Below, one piece after another: positions 52,271 through 59,911 of a stretch of DNA of 64,000 bases. The translations under genes were made by a program, and so were the position numbers. This stretch comes from Sphingopyxis panaciterrulae. GTDB taxonomy: Bacteria > Pseudomonadota > Alphaproteobacteria > Sphingomonadales > Sphingomonadaceae. How positions within the stretch are numbered: position 1 is the stretch's first letter; each line of letters opens with the position of its first letter. The notes beneath the pieces were generated by a model, which had not been told where the DNA came from, did not search any database, and was given only the letters and a program-made list of their open reading frames with translations. The stretch spans positions 620,001 to 684,000 of the forward strand of contig NZ_JACIJH010000001.1 in the NCBI RefSeq assembly GCF_014199295.1, in the 5' to 3' direction.

Positions 52271-53905
52271 ATGATCCGCGCCGCGCTCTATGCCCGCTAT
52301 TCCTCCGACCAGCAGAATGCCGCGTCGATCGCCGACCAGCAGCGCCTCTGCCGCGAGCGCGCGGTGCGCGAAGGCTGGCAGGTCGAGGGCGTCTATGAGG
52401 ACGCCGCCATCTCGGGATCGAGCATGATCCTGCGTCCCGGCGTCCAGAGGCTGCTTGCCGATGCACAGGCGGGCAAATTCGATATCGTGCTTGCCGAAGC
52501 CCTCGACCGCGTGTCGCGCGATCAGGCCGATGTCGCAACGCTCTACAAGCACCTCCAGTTCGCTCGGGTGCCGCTCATCACCCTCGCCGAAGGTGAAATC
52601 TCCGAACTGCATGTCGGGCTCAAGGGCACGATGAATGCGCTGTTTCTCAAGGATCTTGCCAAGAAGACGCATCGCGGCCTGCGCGGCCGTGTCGAGAAGG
52701 GCTATTCGGCGGGCGCTGTCGGCTATGGCTATCGGATGGTCCGGCGCCTTTCGAGCGAAGGCGAGTTGGTGCGCGGCGAGCGCGAAGTCGATCCGGCGCA
52801 GGCGCTGATCGTCGAACGCATCTTCCGCGAGTTTTCTGCTGGCAAAAGTCCGATCGCCATCGCGCGCGACCTCAACGCAGAGGGCATAGTGGGACCGTCT
52901 GGAAAGCCTTGGCGCGATACGAGCATCCGGGGCACGCCGCGCCGCGGCCTCGGCATCCTCAACAACGAGCTTTATGTCGGGGTCCGCGTCTGGAACCACA
53001 AACATTATGTGAAGGACCCGACTACCGGCAAGGATGTCACCCGGCTCAACCCCGAATCCGAATGGGTGCGCAAGGCCGTGCCCGACCTGCGGATTATCAG
53101 CGACGACCTATGGGACGCAGCCAAGCGCCAGCAGAACATGCTCGCCGCGCGCAACACGGGCCGCAAGGAAGCAGCTCAAGCGAGAAGCGTCAACGGGCTG
53201 CGGCGGGCGGCCTATCTTCTGTCGGGTCTGCTCGAATGCGGCGAATGCGGCGGCAACTTTGCGATCGTCACGACCGATCGCTACGGCTGCATCGGTCATC
53301 ACCGTAGCCGCAACTGCACCAACAGCCGGACCATCCGGCGTGATGACCTCGAACGCCGGGCGCTCGCCGGTATCGCTGAGCGGCTGGTGTCGGCCGACAA
53401 GATCGACGCGGCCGTTGCCGCTTATGCGGCGCATATCAACCGCGAGAACCGCGAGCGGCGCATTCAGGCCGATGCCGATACCCGTGCGCTGGCGAAGATC
53501 GACAAGGCCGTCGCAGGTATCATGGCCGCGATCGAGGACGGGCTGTATCAGCCGAGCATGAAGGCGCGCATGGCTGAACTCGAATGCGAGAAAGCGGAGA
53601 TCACGGCGCGGCTCGCCGAAGCACCTGCCGGTATTCCCGATATCCATCCCGGCATTGCCGAAATCTACAAGCGTAAGGTCGCACAGCTCACGGAAACGCT
53701 CAAAGACCCGGAGACGCGGCTTGATGCGTCAGCCGACATCCGCTCACTCGTCGGCAAGATCGTGCTGCATTCTGGTGAGAAGCGCGGCGAGGTTCATGCC
53801 ACGCTGCACGGCTCGCTCATGGGTATTCTCGACTTCGTCAACGACAACCCGCAACCCGACGCCGACCGAGTTATAATAAAGGTGTGCCCGGGTTCGCGGG
53901 AATGA
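52271..53905 (+). CDS. Large serine recombinase (site-specific integrase)
   Basis: 544 residues. Resolvase catalytic domain (1 to about 150): ALYARYSSDQQNAASIADQ with nucleophile S11, then LAEALDRVSRDQAD. The recombinase domain (about 155-270: GYGYRMVRRL, IFREFSAGKSPIAIARDLNAEGI) is followed by a zinc ribbon (LECGECGGNF ... CIGHHRSRNC) and a coiled-coil. These enzymes integrate and excise DNA between attP and attB. The ATG at 52271 follows AGGGGA. The last dozen codons overlap the 38-bp repeat B, so an att site may lie at its 3' end. Confidence 0.94.
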   Translation: MIRAALYARYSSDQQNAASIADQQRLCRERAVREGWQVEGVYEDAAISGSSMILRPGVQRLLADAQAGKFDIVLAEALDRVSRDQADVATLYKHLQFARVPLITLAEGEISELHVGLKGTMNALFLKDLAKKTHRGLRGRVEKGYSAGAVGYGYRMVRRLSSEGELVRGEREVDPAQALIVERIFREFSAGKSPIAIARDLNAEGIVGPSGKPWRDTSIRGTPRRGLGILNNELYVGVRVWNHKHYVKDPTTGKDVTRLNPESEWVRKAVPDLRIISDDLWDAAKRQQNMLAARNTGRKEAAQARSVNGLRRAAYLLSGLLECGECGGNFAIVTTDRYGCIGHHRSRNCTNSRTIRRDDLERRALAGIAERLVSADKIDAAVAAYAAHINRENRERRIQADADTRALAKIDKAVAGIMAAIEDGLYQPSMKARMAELECEKAEITARLAEAPAGIPDIHPGIAEIYKRKVAQLTETLKDPETRLDASADIRSLVGKIVLHSGEKRGEVHATLHGSLMGILDFVNDNPQPDADRVIIKVCPGSRE

Positions 53906-53908
53906 CGA
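53871..53908. repeat. 38-bp sequence at the recombinase gene end (copy B, possible att)
   Basis: It begins TTATAATAAAGGTGTGCC and ends GCGGGAATGACGA, covering the recombinase stop codon. Its reverse complement matches 13410-13447 at 32 of 38 positions. Large serine integrases often lie next to their att site, so this may be attL or attR of the element. Confidence 0.55.
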
Positions 53909-53949
53909 AGATTTGAGAACGCCGCCCGTGGCCGTTTTCAGTCCCCGCG

Positions 53950-54276
53950 TCACCCCGCCTCCATCGTCTGCTTGAACCGCGCCAGCCGGGCGGTGGCCGC
54001 GGCGGCGTGGGGGCCGATCCAGCGGTCGTGGATGTCGTGGATCGGCATCGCGTTGAGGTGATTCCACCGCTCGCGGCCGCGGCGTTCGGCGATGATCAGT
54101 CCTGCTTCTTCCAGAACTTTCAGATGCTGCATGACCGTGCAGCGGTCGATGTTGGCGAAGTTGCCGCACAGTGTGCCCGTTGTGAGCGGCTGATCCCGCA
54201 GGTCGTCGAGGATCTGGCGCCGGACATGATGGGACAAAGCCTTGAAAACCTTGTCATAGTCTTTGTGGATTGACAT
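53950..54276 (-). CDS. ArsR family transcriptional regulator
   Basis: 108 residues. Winged helix: KVFKALSHHVRRQILDDLRDQPLTTGTLC, then RCTVMQHLKVLEEAGLIIAERRGRERWNHLN. There is no metal-binding Cys pair in the recognition helix, so it is not a classical arsenic sensor. It is divergent from an SRPBCC gene, a frequent pairing in which the ArsR protein represses both. A 20-bp palindrome overlaps its start codon. Confidence 0.9.
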   Translation of the reverse strand: MSIHKDYDKVFKALSHHVRRQILDDLRDQPLTTGTLCGNFANIDRCTVMQHLKVLEEAGLIIAERRGRERWNHLNAMPIHDIHDRWIGPHAAAATARLARFKQTMEAG

Positions 54277-54294
54277 GTTGTAAATTTATAACAT
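54275..54294. promoter_or_regulatory. Predicted ArsR operator between arsR-type and SRPBCC genes
   Basis: ATGTTGTAAATTTATAACAT is a palindrome with a single mismatched pair. It covers the regulator's start codon and lies 30 bases before the SRPBCC start. Binding would repress both genes. Confidence 0.65.
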
Positions 54295-54323
54295 AATGGG
54301 AAGAAATCAAGCGGAGAGTGTCG

Positions 54324-54806
54324 ATGGACCTGAAGTTCCGAGTCGCGGCGCGGATCGCGAAGCCGATACACGAGGTTTTCGAGGCGGTTGCCGACCCCGC
54401 GACGCTGTCGCACTATTTCACGACCGGCGGCGCGAAGGGCCGGCTGGAGACCGGCGCAACGGTGGAGTGGGATTTCCACGATTTTCCGGGCGCCTTTCCG
54501 GTTTACGTGATCGAGGTCGTTCCCGACGAAAAGATCATCCTCGAATGGCAGGCGAACGAAGGCGAGGCGCCGAATGTCGAGGGGGGCGAACTCAAGGATG
54601 CCGACTATCGCACCCGCGTCACCATGACGTTCAAAGGTCTCGACGACGGCCGCACCCTGGTCGAGATCGCCGAAGAAGGCTGGCGCGAGAATCAGGGCGC
54701 GCTCGGCGCCTCCTACGGCAACTGCCAGGGCTGGTCGCAGATGCTCTGCACGCTCAAGGCGTGGCTGGAGCACGGCATCAATCTGCGCGACGGAATGTAT
54801 GTGTGA
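54324..54806 (+). CDS. SRPBCC (AHSA1-like) domain protein
   Basis: 160 residues, START/Bet v1-like fold: FRVAARIAKPIHEVFEAVADPATLSHYFTTGGAKG at the N-terminus and GWSQMLCTLKAWLEHGINLRD at the C-terminus. It binds hydrophobic ligands; the role is unknown. The ATG at 54324 follows GGAGAG by six bases; a GTG two codons earlier is the alternative. Regulated with the divergent ArsR gene. Confidence 0.88.
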   Translation: MDLKFRVAARIAKPIHEVFEAVADPATLSHYFTTGGAKGRLETGATVEWDFHDFPGAFPVYVIEVVPDEKIILEWQANEGEAPNVEGGELKDADYRTRVTMTFKGLDDGRTLVEIAEEGWRENQGALGASYGNCQGWSQMLCTLKAWLEHGINLRDGMYV

Positions 54807-54815
54807 GGGCGGGAC

Positions 54816-55592
54816 CTAGGCGTTCCGCGCCGTCAGGCCGCCGTCGACCGGGATCACCGCGCCGGTGATGTAACTGGCGGCGGGGAGGAGGACGAGGCTG
54901 AGCGTCATGTGCGCGACCTCCTCGGGCTCGCCATAGCGGCGAAGTGCGGTACGGCGGCGCGCGAACACCGCCTTGTCCGCCTCGGGCACCGCGTCGGTCA
55001 TGCCGGTGCGGATCGGGCCGGGGCAGATGCAATTGACCGTGATCCCCTCCTTGCCGAGATCGACCGCCAGCCCGCGCGTCAGGCCGGTGACGCCGGTCTT
55101 GGCCGCGACATAGGGCGTGTCGCCCGGCGTCGCGCCCAGTCCCTCGGTCGAGGCGATGTTGACGATGCGCGCGGCGTCGCTTTGGCGCAGCCAGGGCAGG
55201 GCGGCGCGCACCATCCGCTGGTGCGCGGTCAGCATCACCGCGATCGCGCGGTGCCAGATCGCCTCATACTCCTCGCCGTCGAGCGGGCAGAAGCTCGATA
55301 CGCCGGCATTGTTGACGAGGATGTCGATGCCGCCGAACTGCGCGGCGATCTCGCCGACGACGCGCGGGATCGCCGCGGGGTCGGACACGTCGAGCGCAAA
55401 GGCCTTCGCATTCGGGCCGGCCTCGGCCACCACCGCTTCGCAGGCGGCGGGATCGAGGTCGGTAACCGCGACCCTGGCGCCTTCGCGTGCCAGCAGCAGC
55501 GCGGTGGCGCGGCCCATGCCGCTCCCGGCGCCGGTGACGATCGCGACGCGCCCGGCGATCGAGCGCGAGAGGGTGGGGACTGGAATCGTCAT
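54816..55592 (-). CDS. Short-chain dehydrogenase/reductase (FabG-like)
   Basis: 258 residues. TGAGSGMGRATALLLAREGARV, NNAGVSSF, serine in NIASTEGLG, YVAAK, and the C-terminal ITGAVIPVDGGLTA typical of FabG-like SDRs. VTDLDP after the second strand points to NAD. The substrate is unknown. AAGGAGG lies seven bases before the ATG. It is convergent with the SRPBCC gene. Confidence 0.88.
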   Translation of the reverse strand: MTIPVPTLSRSIAGRVAIVTGAGSGMGRATALLLAREGARVAVTDLDPAACEAVVAEAGPNAKAFALDVSDPAAIPRVVGEIAAQFGGIDILVNNAGVSSFCPLDGEEYEAIWHRAIAVMLTAHQRMVRAALPWLRQSDAARIVNIASTEGLGATPGDTPYVAAKTGVTGLTRGLAVDLGKEGITVNCICPGPIRTGMTDAVPEADKAVFARRRTALRRYGEPEEVAHMTLSLVLLPAASYITGAVIPVDGGLTARNA

Positions 55593-55893
55593 GGGCTGTC
55601 CTCCTTATTATACGCCGTCGCCCAGCGAAAGCTGGCGCCGCTAGAGCATCGAGCCTTAAATCTGCATCACTCATCCCCGTTCGCCCCCCGCCTTCGCGGG
55701 GGCAGGCTCTGAGCTTGTGGAAGGGCTGTTCTTTCTTTCAGGCGTAGCAAGAAGAAGGGCGGTGCTTCGACAAGCTCAGCACGAACGGAAGAAAGGGTGA
55801 TGCGGATTTAACGCACGCCGCTCTAAAGGTTCCGCTTCCCTGTCCGGCAAGAGCGATAGCGGTCCCTGCTCTCGCGGGGGCGGCGAAGCTTGT
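55593..55893. repeat. Intergenic repeat region (CAAGCTCAGC-type)
   Basis: The 301-base gap holds a hairpin CCCCCCGCC-TTCG-CGGGGG-like element (55685-55705), then GAGCTTGTGGAAGGGCTG and the facing GTGCTTCGACAAGCTCAGCA with CGAACGG. These are typical dispersed sphingomonad repeats. No gene is seen. Confidence 0.65.
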
Positions 55894-57378
55894 TTACCGG
55901 AACGGCGGTTCGTTGAACGCGCGGAGTTTCCGGCTGTGCAGCTTCGCGCCCTCGTCGTGGAGCAGTTCGCAGGCGCGGATGCCGATCTGGAGGTGCGCGG
56001 CGATCGCTTCCTCATAGAAGCGGTTCGCCTGTCCGGGCAGCTTGAGTTCGCCGTGGAGCGGCTTGTCGCTGACGCAGAGGAGGGTGCCATAGGGGACGCG
56101 GAAGCGGTAGCCCTGCGCGGCGATGGTGGCCGATTCCATGTCGATGCCGATCGCGCGCGACTGCGAGAAGCGCAGCGCGGAATCGGTGAAGCGCAATTCC
56201 CAGTTGCGGTCGTCGGTGGTGACGACCGTGCCGGTGCGCATCCGCTTCTTGAGGTCGGCGCCGCTGGTTCCCGACACCGCCTCGGCCGCGCTGGCGAGCG
56301 CCTGCTGCATTTCGGCGATCGGCGGGATCGGGATTTCGGGGGGCAGCACCGAATCGAGGATATGCTCGTCGCGGAGGTAAGCGTGGGCGAGCACATAGTC
56401 GCCGATCCGCTGGCTGGGACGCAGCCCGCCGCAATGGCCGATCATCAGCCACGCTTCGGGCCGCAGCACGGCGAGATGGTCGCAGATCGTCTTGGCGTTC
56501 GACGGGCCGACGCCGATGTTGACCAGGCTGATGCCGCTGCCGCCCGGCGCGATCAGGTGATAGGCGGGCATCTGGTGCCGCCGCCACGCGCTGTCGGCGA
56601 CGAGCGCGGTCGCGTTCACCCCCGCCTTGTCGACATAGAGGCCGCCGGCGCCGGCGAGCGCTGTGTAGCGGCCCTGCCCGACCTGCGCCCCCGCCCAGGC
56701 GACGAATTCGTCGACATAGCGGTGATAGTTGGTGAACAATATGTAGCGCTGGAAATGCTCGGGCGCGGTGCCGGTATAGTGGCGCAGCCGCGCGAGGCTG
56801 AAATCGGTGCGCAGCGCGTCGAACAGCGCGAGCGGCTGCGGCGCGGTCGGATCGAGTCCGAACAGGCCGTCGGCGAGTTCGTCGCCGATATCGGCGAGCT
56901 CGGTGGTCGGGAAATGGCGCGCCAGCTCCAGCGGGGTGACGCGGCCCATGTCCGATCCGTCGCTCGCGTCGAGCACATAGGGAAAGGGGATCTGCTGCCC
57001 GGTGCGCGTCACCGACAGGTCGACGTCGTAATGGCGCGTCAGCAGCATCAACTGCGCGCGCAGATAATCCTCGAACAGGTCGGGACGGGTGACGGTGGTG
57101 ACGAACTCGCCCGCATGCTCGAAGCGCCCGAAGGCGAGATTATGCCCCTGTCCCTCGCGCAGCACGCCGTCGGTGACGAGGCGCAGCGCCGGATAGTCGA
57201 ACAGGCCGGTCGAGGCCGCGTCGGCGGGGGGCAGGGTGCCGTCGTGGACATAAGCGGCGATGGCGGATTTGAGGGCGGAGACCGCGGCGCGGAAGCGGCT
57301 CTGGAGCTCGGCGAGAATGGCCTCGACGCGGGCGGTGGGATCGGCGGTACTGGATGTTTGCGATGAGGATGATGTCAT
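55894..57378 (-). CDS. amn: AMP nucleosidase
   Basis: 494 residues, close to Escherichia coli Amn (484). It splits AMP into adenine and ribose 5-phosphate, lowering the AMP pool. N-terminal domain: SGLFDYPALRLVTDGVL-like and RPDLFEDYLRAQLMLL; C-terminal nucleoside-phosphorylase fold: SLVNIGVGPSNAKTICDHLAVLRPEAWLMIGHCGGLR and IGIDMESATIAAQGYRFRVPYGTLLCVSDKPLHGE. The start at MTSSSSQTSS is a choice; no clear ribosome site is visible and the upstream frame is repeat-derived. The promoter region includes dispersed repeats. Confidence 0.93.
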   Translation of the reverse strand: MTSSSSQTSSTADPTARVEAILAELQSRFRAAVSALKSAIAAYVHDGTLPPADAASTGLFDYPALRLVTDGVLREGQGHNLAFGRFEHAGEFVTTVTRPDLFEDYLRAQLMLLTRHYDVDLSVTRTGQQIPFPYVLDASDGSDMGRVTPLELARHFPTTELADIGDELADGLFGLDPTAPQPLALFDALRTDFSLARLRHYTGTAPEHFQRYILFTNYHRYVDEFVAWAGAQVGQGRYTALAGAGGLYVDKAGVNATALVADSAWRRHQMPAYHLIAPGGSGISLVNIGVGPSNAKTICDHLAVLRPEAWLMIGHCGGLRPSQRIGDYVLAHAYLRDEHILDSVLPPEIPIPPIAEMQQALASAAEAVSGTSGADLKKRMRTGTVVTTDDRNWELRFTDSALRFSQSRAIGIDMESATIAAQGYRFRVPYGTLLCVSDKPLHGELKLPGQANRFYEEAIAAHLQIGIRACELLHDEGAKLHSRKLRAFNEPPFR

Positions 57379-57446
57379 CGCGACGCTGTTGCACGAAATC
57401 GGGGCAAAAGGGAAGGGGGGCGGGGGCAAGCCCCTCCCGCCGGATT

Positions 57447-57550
57447 CGTCATGCTGAACTCGTTTCAGCATCCATGGCCTATTCTCTCGGTCAGCGCTGC
57501 ACTCCATTCGAGGGCAGGCCATGGACCCTGAAACAAGTTCAGGGTGACGA
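57447..57550. repeat. Composite inverted repeat, copy 1
   Basis: Two hairpins, ATGCTGAACTCGTTTCAGCAT and ACCCTGAAACAAGTTCAGGGT (each written here without flanks), face each other around CCATGGCC / GGCCATGG. The mirror image occurs at 58261-58365 on the other side of the peroxiredoxin gene. Confidence 0.75.
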
Positions 57551-57621
57551 TGAAAGAGAGGTAGGCTGTGGGGGGCGCAGTCTGATGCAACATTTGACGC
57601 CCACGCCGCTGCGACTCGGTG

Positions 57622-57643
57622 CCCCTCCTCTGAAGAGGAGGGG
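57622..57643. repeat. CCCCTCCTCT palindrome
   Basis: CCCCTCCTCT-GA-AGAGGAGGGG followed by CTTTT. It is the same palindrome as at 4069-4090. It lies 12 bases after the peroxiredoxin stop (minus strand) and may also end transcripts. Confidence 0.7.
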
Positions 57644-57655
57644 CTTTTCAGTGGC

Positions 57656-58135
57656 TCAAAGCTGTTCGAGCATGTGGTCGGCGCTCGACACCTTGAACTC
57701 GCCGGGCGCCTCGACGTTGAGCTGTTCGACGACGCCGTCGTTGACGATCATCGAATAGCGCTGGCCGCGGGTGCCCATGCCGAACGCCTTGCCGTCCATC
57801 GTCAGCCCGACCGCCTGCGCGAAATCGCCGTTGCCGTCGGCGAGCATGGTGACCTGGTCGGCGCCGCCGGCCTTGCCCCACGCGCCCATGACGAAGGCGT
57901 CGTTGACGGCGGTACAGGCGATTTCGTCGATGCCCCTGGCCTTCAGTTCGGCGGCCTTTTCGACATAGCCCGGCAGATGCTTGGCCGAGCAGGTCGGGGT
58001 GAAGGCGCCGGGCACCGAGAAGAGCGCGACCTTGCGGCCCTTGAAATAATCGGCGGCGTTCACCTGTTCGGGGCCGCCCTCGGTCACCTTCACCAGCGTG
58101 GCCTGGGGCAGCTTGTCTCCGGTCGCAATGGTCAT
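57656..58135 (-). CDS. Peroxiredoxin (Prx5/hybrid type)
   Basis: 159 residues. The peroxidatic site is PGAFTPTCSAKHLPGY, with the catalytic Cys in TPTC. The core reads IDEIACTAVNDAFVMGAWGK and a C-terminal YSMIVNDGVVEQLNVE. Prx5-type enzymes reduce hydroperoxides with thioredoxin or glutaredoxin. No glutaredoxin domain is fused. ATG 58135 starts the conserved part (MTIATGDKLP). The gene is framed by mirror-image repeats. Confidence 0.92.
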   Translation of the reverse strand: MTIATGDKLPQATLVKVTEGGPEQVNAADYFKGRKVALFSVPGAFTPTCSAKHLPGYVEKAAELKARGIDEIACTAVNDAFVMGAWGKAGGADQVTMLADGNGDFAQAVGLTMDGKAFGMGTRGQRYSMIVNDGVVEQLNVEAPGEFKVSSADHMLEQL

Positions 58136-58260
58136 CTCGGCATCCTTTCGTTGAGGGGATATTGGAGGCCGAGAGATTGGGTCGCGGAAGGGCGGAGTCA
58201 AGCGGAGCAGCGGATTTTCGGGAAGTGGCAGCGGGCGACCGGAAGGCGACGTTTCCATCA

Positions 58261-58365
58261 TCGTCACCCTGAACTTGTTTCAGGGTCCATGGCCTGCCGT
58301 TTCCTTCGGCGCAGCGCAGGGTGAGAGGTCCGGCCATGGATGCTGAAACAAGTTCAGCATGACGA
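58261..58365. repeat. Composite inverted repeat, copy 2
   Basis: CACCCTGAACTTGTTTCAGG and CCATGGCC, then about 45 bases, then GGCCATGG and TGCTGAAACAAGTTCAGCA. It is the reverse-order partner of copy 1. The remainder of the 58136-58461 gap shows no gene. Confidence 0.75.
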
Positions 58366-58461
58366 GGCCGCGAGGCAGTTTCCCACCCCAAAGCCGCCGC
58401 TCGTGGGCCTATCCGATCAAAGAGGCTGGACCCACCGCTTGCGCGCGTTCATGATGCGGCG

Positions 58462-59025
58462 ATGGATACGGCGCCCCCCTGGTTCACCGGCCAGTTGCTG
58501 CTCGCGTTGCCGGGCATCGGCGATCCCCGTTTCGAGCATTCGGTGATCGCGATGATCAGCCATGACGAGGACGGCGCGATGGGGATCGGGGTCGCCGATC
58601 CGATCGGCGGCATGACGGTCGGCGCGGTGCTCGACCAGCTCGATATCGCGCACGACGACCCGCTCGACGCGCCGGTGTTTCTGGGCGGGCCGGTCGAGCC
58701 GTCGCGCGGCTTCGTGCTCCACAGCCGCGACTGGAGCGGCGCCGGCGCGGTGCAGGTGTCCGACCGCTGGATGATCTCGAGCTCGCACGACATCTTGCGC
58801 GCGATCGGCGAGGGGCGCGGTCCGGCGCACTGGCTTGTCGCGCTCGGCTATGCCGGCTGGTCGCCGGGGCAGCTCGAGGAGGAAATGGTGCGCCACGGGT
58901 GGCACGTGACCCCCGGCAGCGACGCCCTGCTGTTCGACACCCCGCCGGCCCGCCGCTGGCAGGGCGCTTTCGCCGAAGCGGGGATCGATGCGCGGTTGCT
59001 GACGACCGAGGGCGGCGAGGCCTAG
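58462..59025 (+). CDS. YqgE/AlgH family protein
   Basis: 187 residues. Family marks: FTGQLLLALPGIGDPRFEHSVI, MGIGVADP, VFLGGPVEPSRGFVLHS and the C-terminal LGYAGWSPGQLEEEMVRHGWHV. The molecular role of YqgE is not established. The start follows from MDTAPPWFTGQLLLA, the normal N-terminus. It stands alone on the plus strand, convergent with the TPR gene. Confidence 0.92.
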   Translation: MDTAPPWFTGQLLLALPGIGDPRFEHSVIAMISHDEDGAMGIGVADPIGGMTVGAVLDQLDIAHDDPLDAPVFLGGPVEPSRGFVLHSRDWSGAGAVQVSDRWMISSSHDILRAIGEGRGPAHWLVALGYAGWSPGQLEEEMVRHGWHVTPGSDALLFDTPPARRWQGAFAEAGIDARLLTTEGGEA

Positions 59026-59052
59026 GGCGTCAGGGTCTTAGCGGAAATGCAA

Positions 59053-59077
59053 AACCCCTCCCCGGAATGAGGAGGGG
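59053..59077 (-). terminator. Rho-independent terminator of the small TPR gene
   Basis: On the minus strand GCCCCTCC and GGAGGGG-type arms pair around a nine-base loop and are followed by TTTTG. It lies 11 bases after the TPR gene stop and may also act for YqgE. Confidence 0.65.
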
Positions 59078-59087
59078 CTTGAGAGGA

Positions 59088-59483
59088 TCAGCGCGCCAGG
59101 GCGATCTGCGCGCGTCCCTGGTCGAGTCGGGCGAGCGCGGTGCGGGCGGCCCAGCGCGAATCCATCGTCGTGCCGTCCGCCAGTTCGAGGTCGTAACGGA
59201 TCGGACTCGCCGCCGCGGCCTCATAGGCGGTGCGCGCGTCGGCGCTGCGGCCGAGGCGGGCATAGGCGGTACCGAGGTTGATGAGCCGCGACGGATCGCG
59301 CGCGTCGACATCGCTTGTGGTGAGCTTGGCGACCGCCGCGTCGTTGGCGCCGGCCTGAAGCTCGGCAAAGGCGACCGGCAGCACCCGCGAATCGGGCGAT
59401 TGCGCGGTAACGACGACGATCGACTGGGCGGCGGCGGGGCTCGCGAAGGCGAGCGCGGCAAGGGTCAGCAGGATTTTCTTCAT
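59088..59483 (-). CDS. Exported TPR-like small protein
   Basis: 131 residues. A signal peptide (MKKILLTLAALAFASPAAAQ) is followed by two TPR-like units (VLPVAFAELQAGANDAAVAKL and LINLGTAYARLGRSADARTAYEAAAAS). Probably periplasmic; function unknown. The ATG at 59483 gives the signal peptide; the extra 29 upstream codons do not. A terminator follows. Confidence 0.82.
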   Translation of the reverse strand: MKKILLTLAALAFASPAAAQSIVVVTAQSPDSRVLPVAFAELQAGANDAAVAKLTTSDVDARDPSRLINLGTAYARLGRSADARTAYEAAAASPIRYDLELADGTTMDSRWAARTALARLDQGRAQIALAR

Positions 59484-59911
59484 TCTCTCATCTCCCCGAA
59501 ATTGGGGGCCATTTTCCTGCGAGATGCTAAAAAAGTCAATGTTTCCAGCATCTTGTAACAATATTGTCATAATAGCCGATTAGGCTCATCGCACGGCGCA
59601 TTATAAGTCAGGATTTTCAGAATCTTGGCGATCGTGACGTTCGGCTGCGCGCTGTCGCTCGCGGCTGTCACAATCGCGCCCGCCGAAAATTTTTTTCGCC
59701 GCATCGTCCGATTCCGGTGCCGGTGATTCGCGTCGGCAAGGGCGGAGGGGGCTTCGGTCTGCCGCATCGTCCAGCCGCCCTGGCCTTGCGATATAAAGAA
59801 TCGTTTATATTTGATCGGCGGTGCGCTTTCGGCTAGGGCGCGCAACATAATTGCTCGACCTTTTTGGGGCCGCACCCATGCGTCCGCGCCCGACGACAGG
59901 AGAAAACGACC
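59484..59911. other. Promoter/leader region of ahcY
   Basis: 428 bases without a gene. It includes the TPR gene promoter on the left, a long GC-rich leader on the right and the palindrome at 59792-59811. I see no convincing SAH riboswitch fold by eye. Confidence 0.5.
59792..59811. promoter_or_regulatory. Candidate SahR-like operator upstream of ahcY
   Basis: ATATAAA-GAATCG-TTTATAT has perfect 7-base arms, 100 bases before ahcY. ArsR-family SahR regulators of SAH/methionine genes bind AT-rich palindromes of this kind as far as I recall. The regulator itself is not in the window. Confidence 0.5.

Noticed and set aside
59715-59911. Possible SAH riboswitch before ahcY
   Set aside because: The leader is GC-rich but I could not trace the conserved SAH-aptamer core by eye. 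A covariance-model search would decide.
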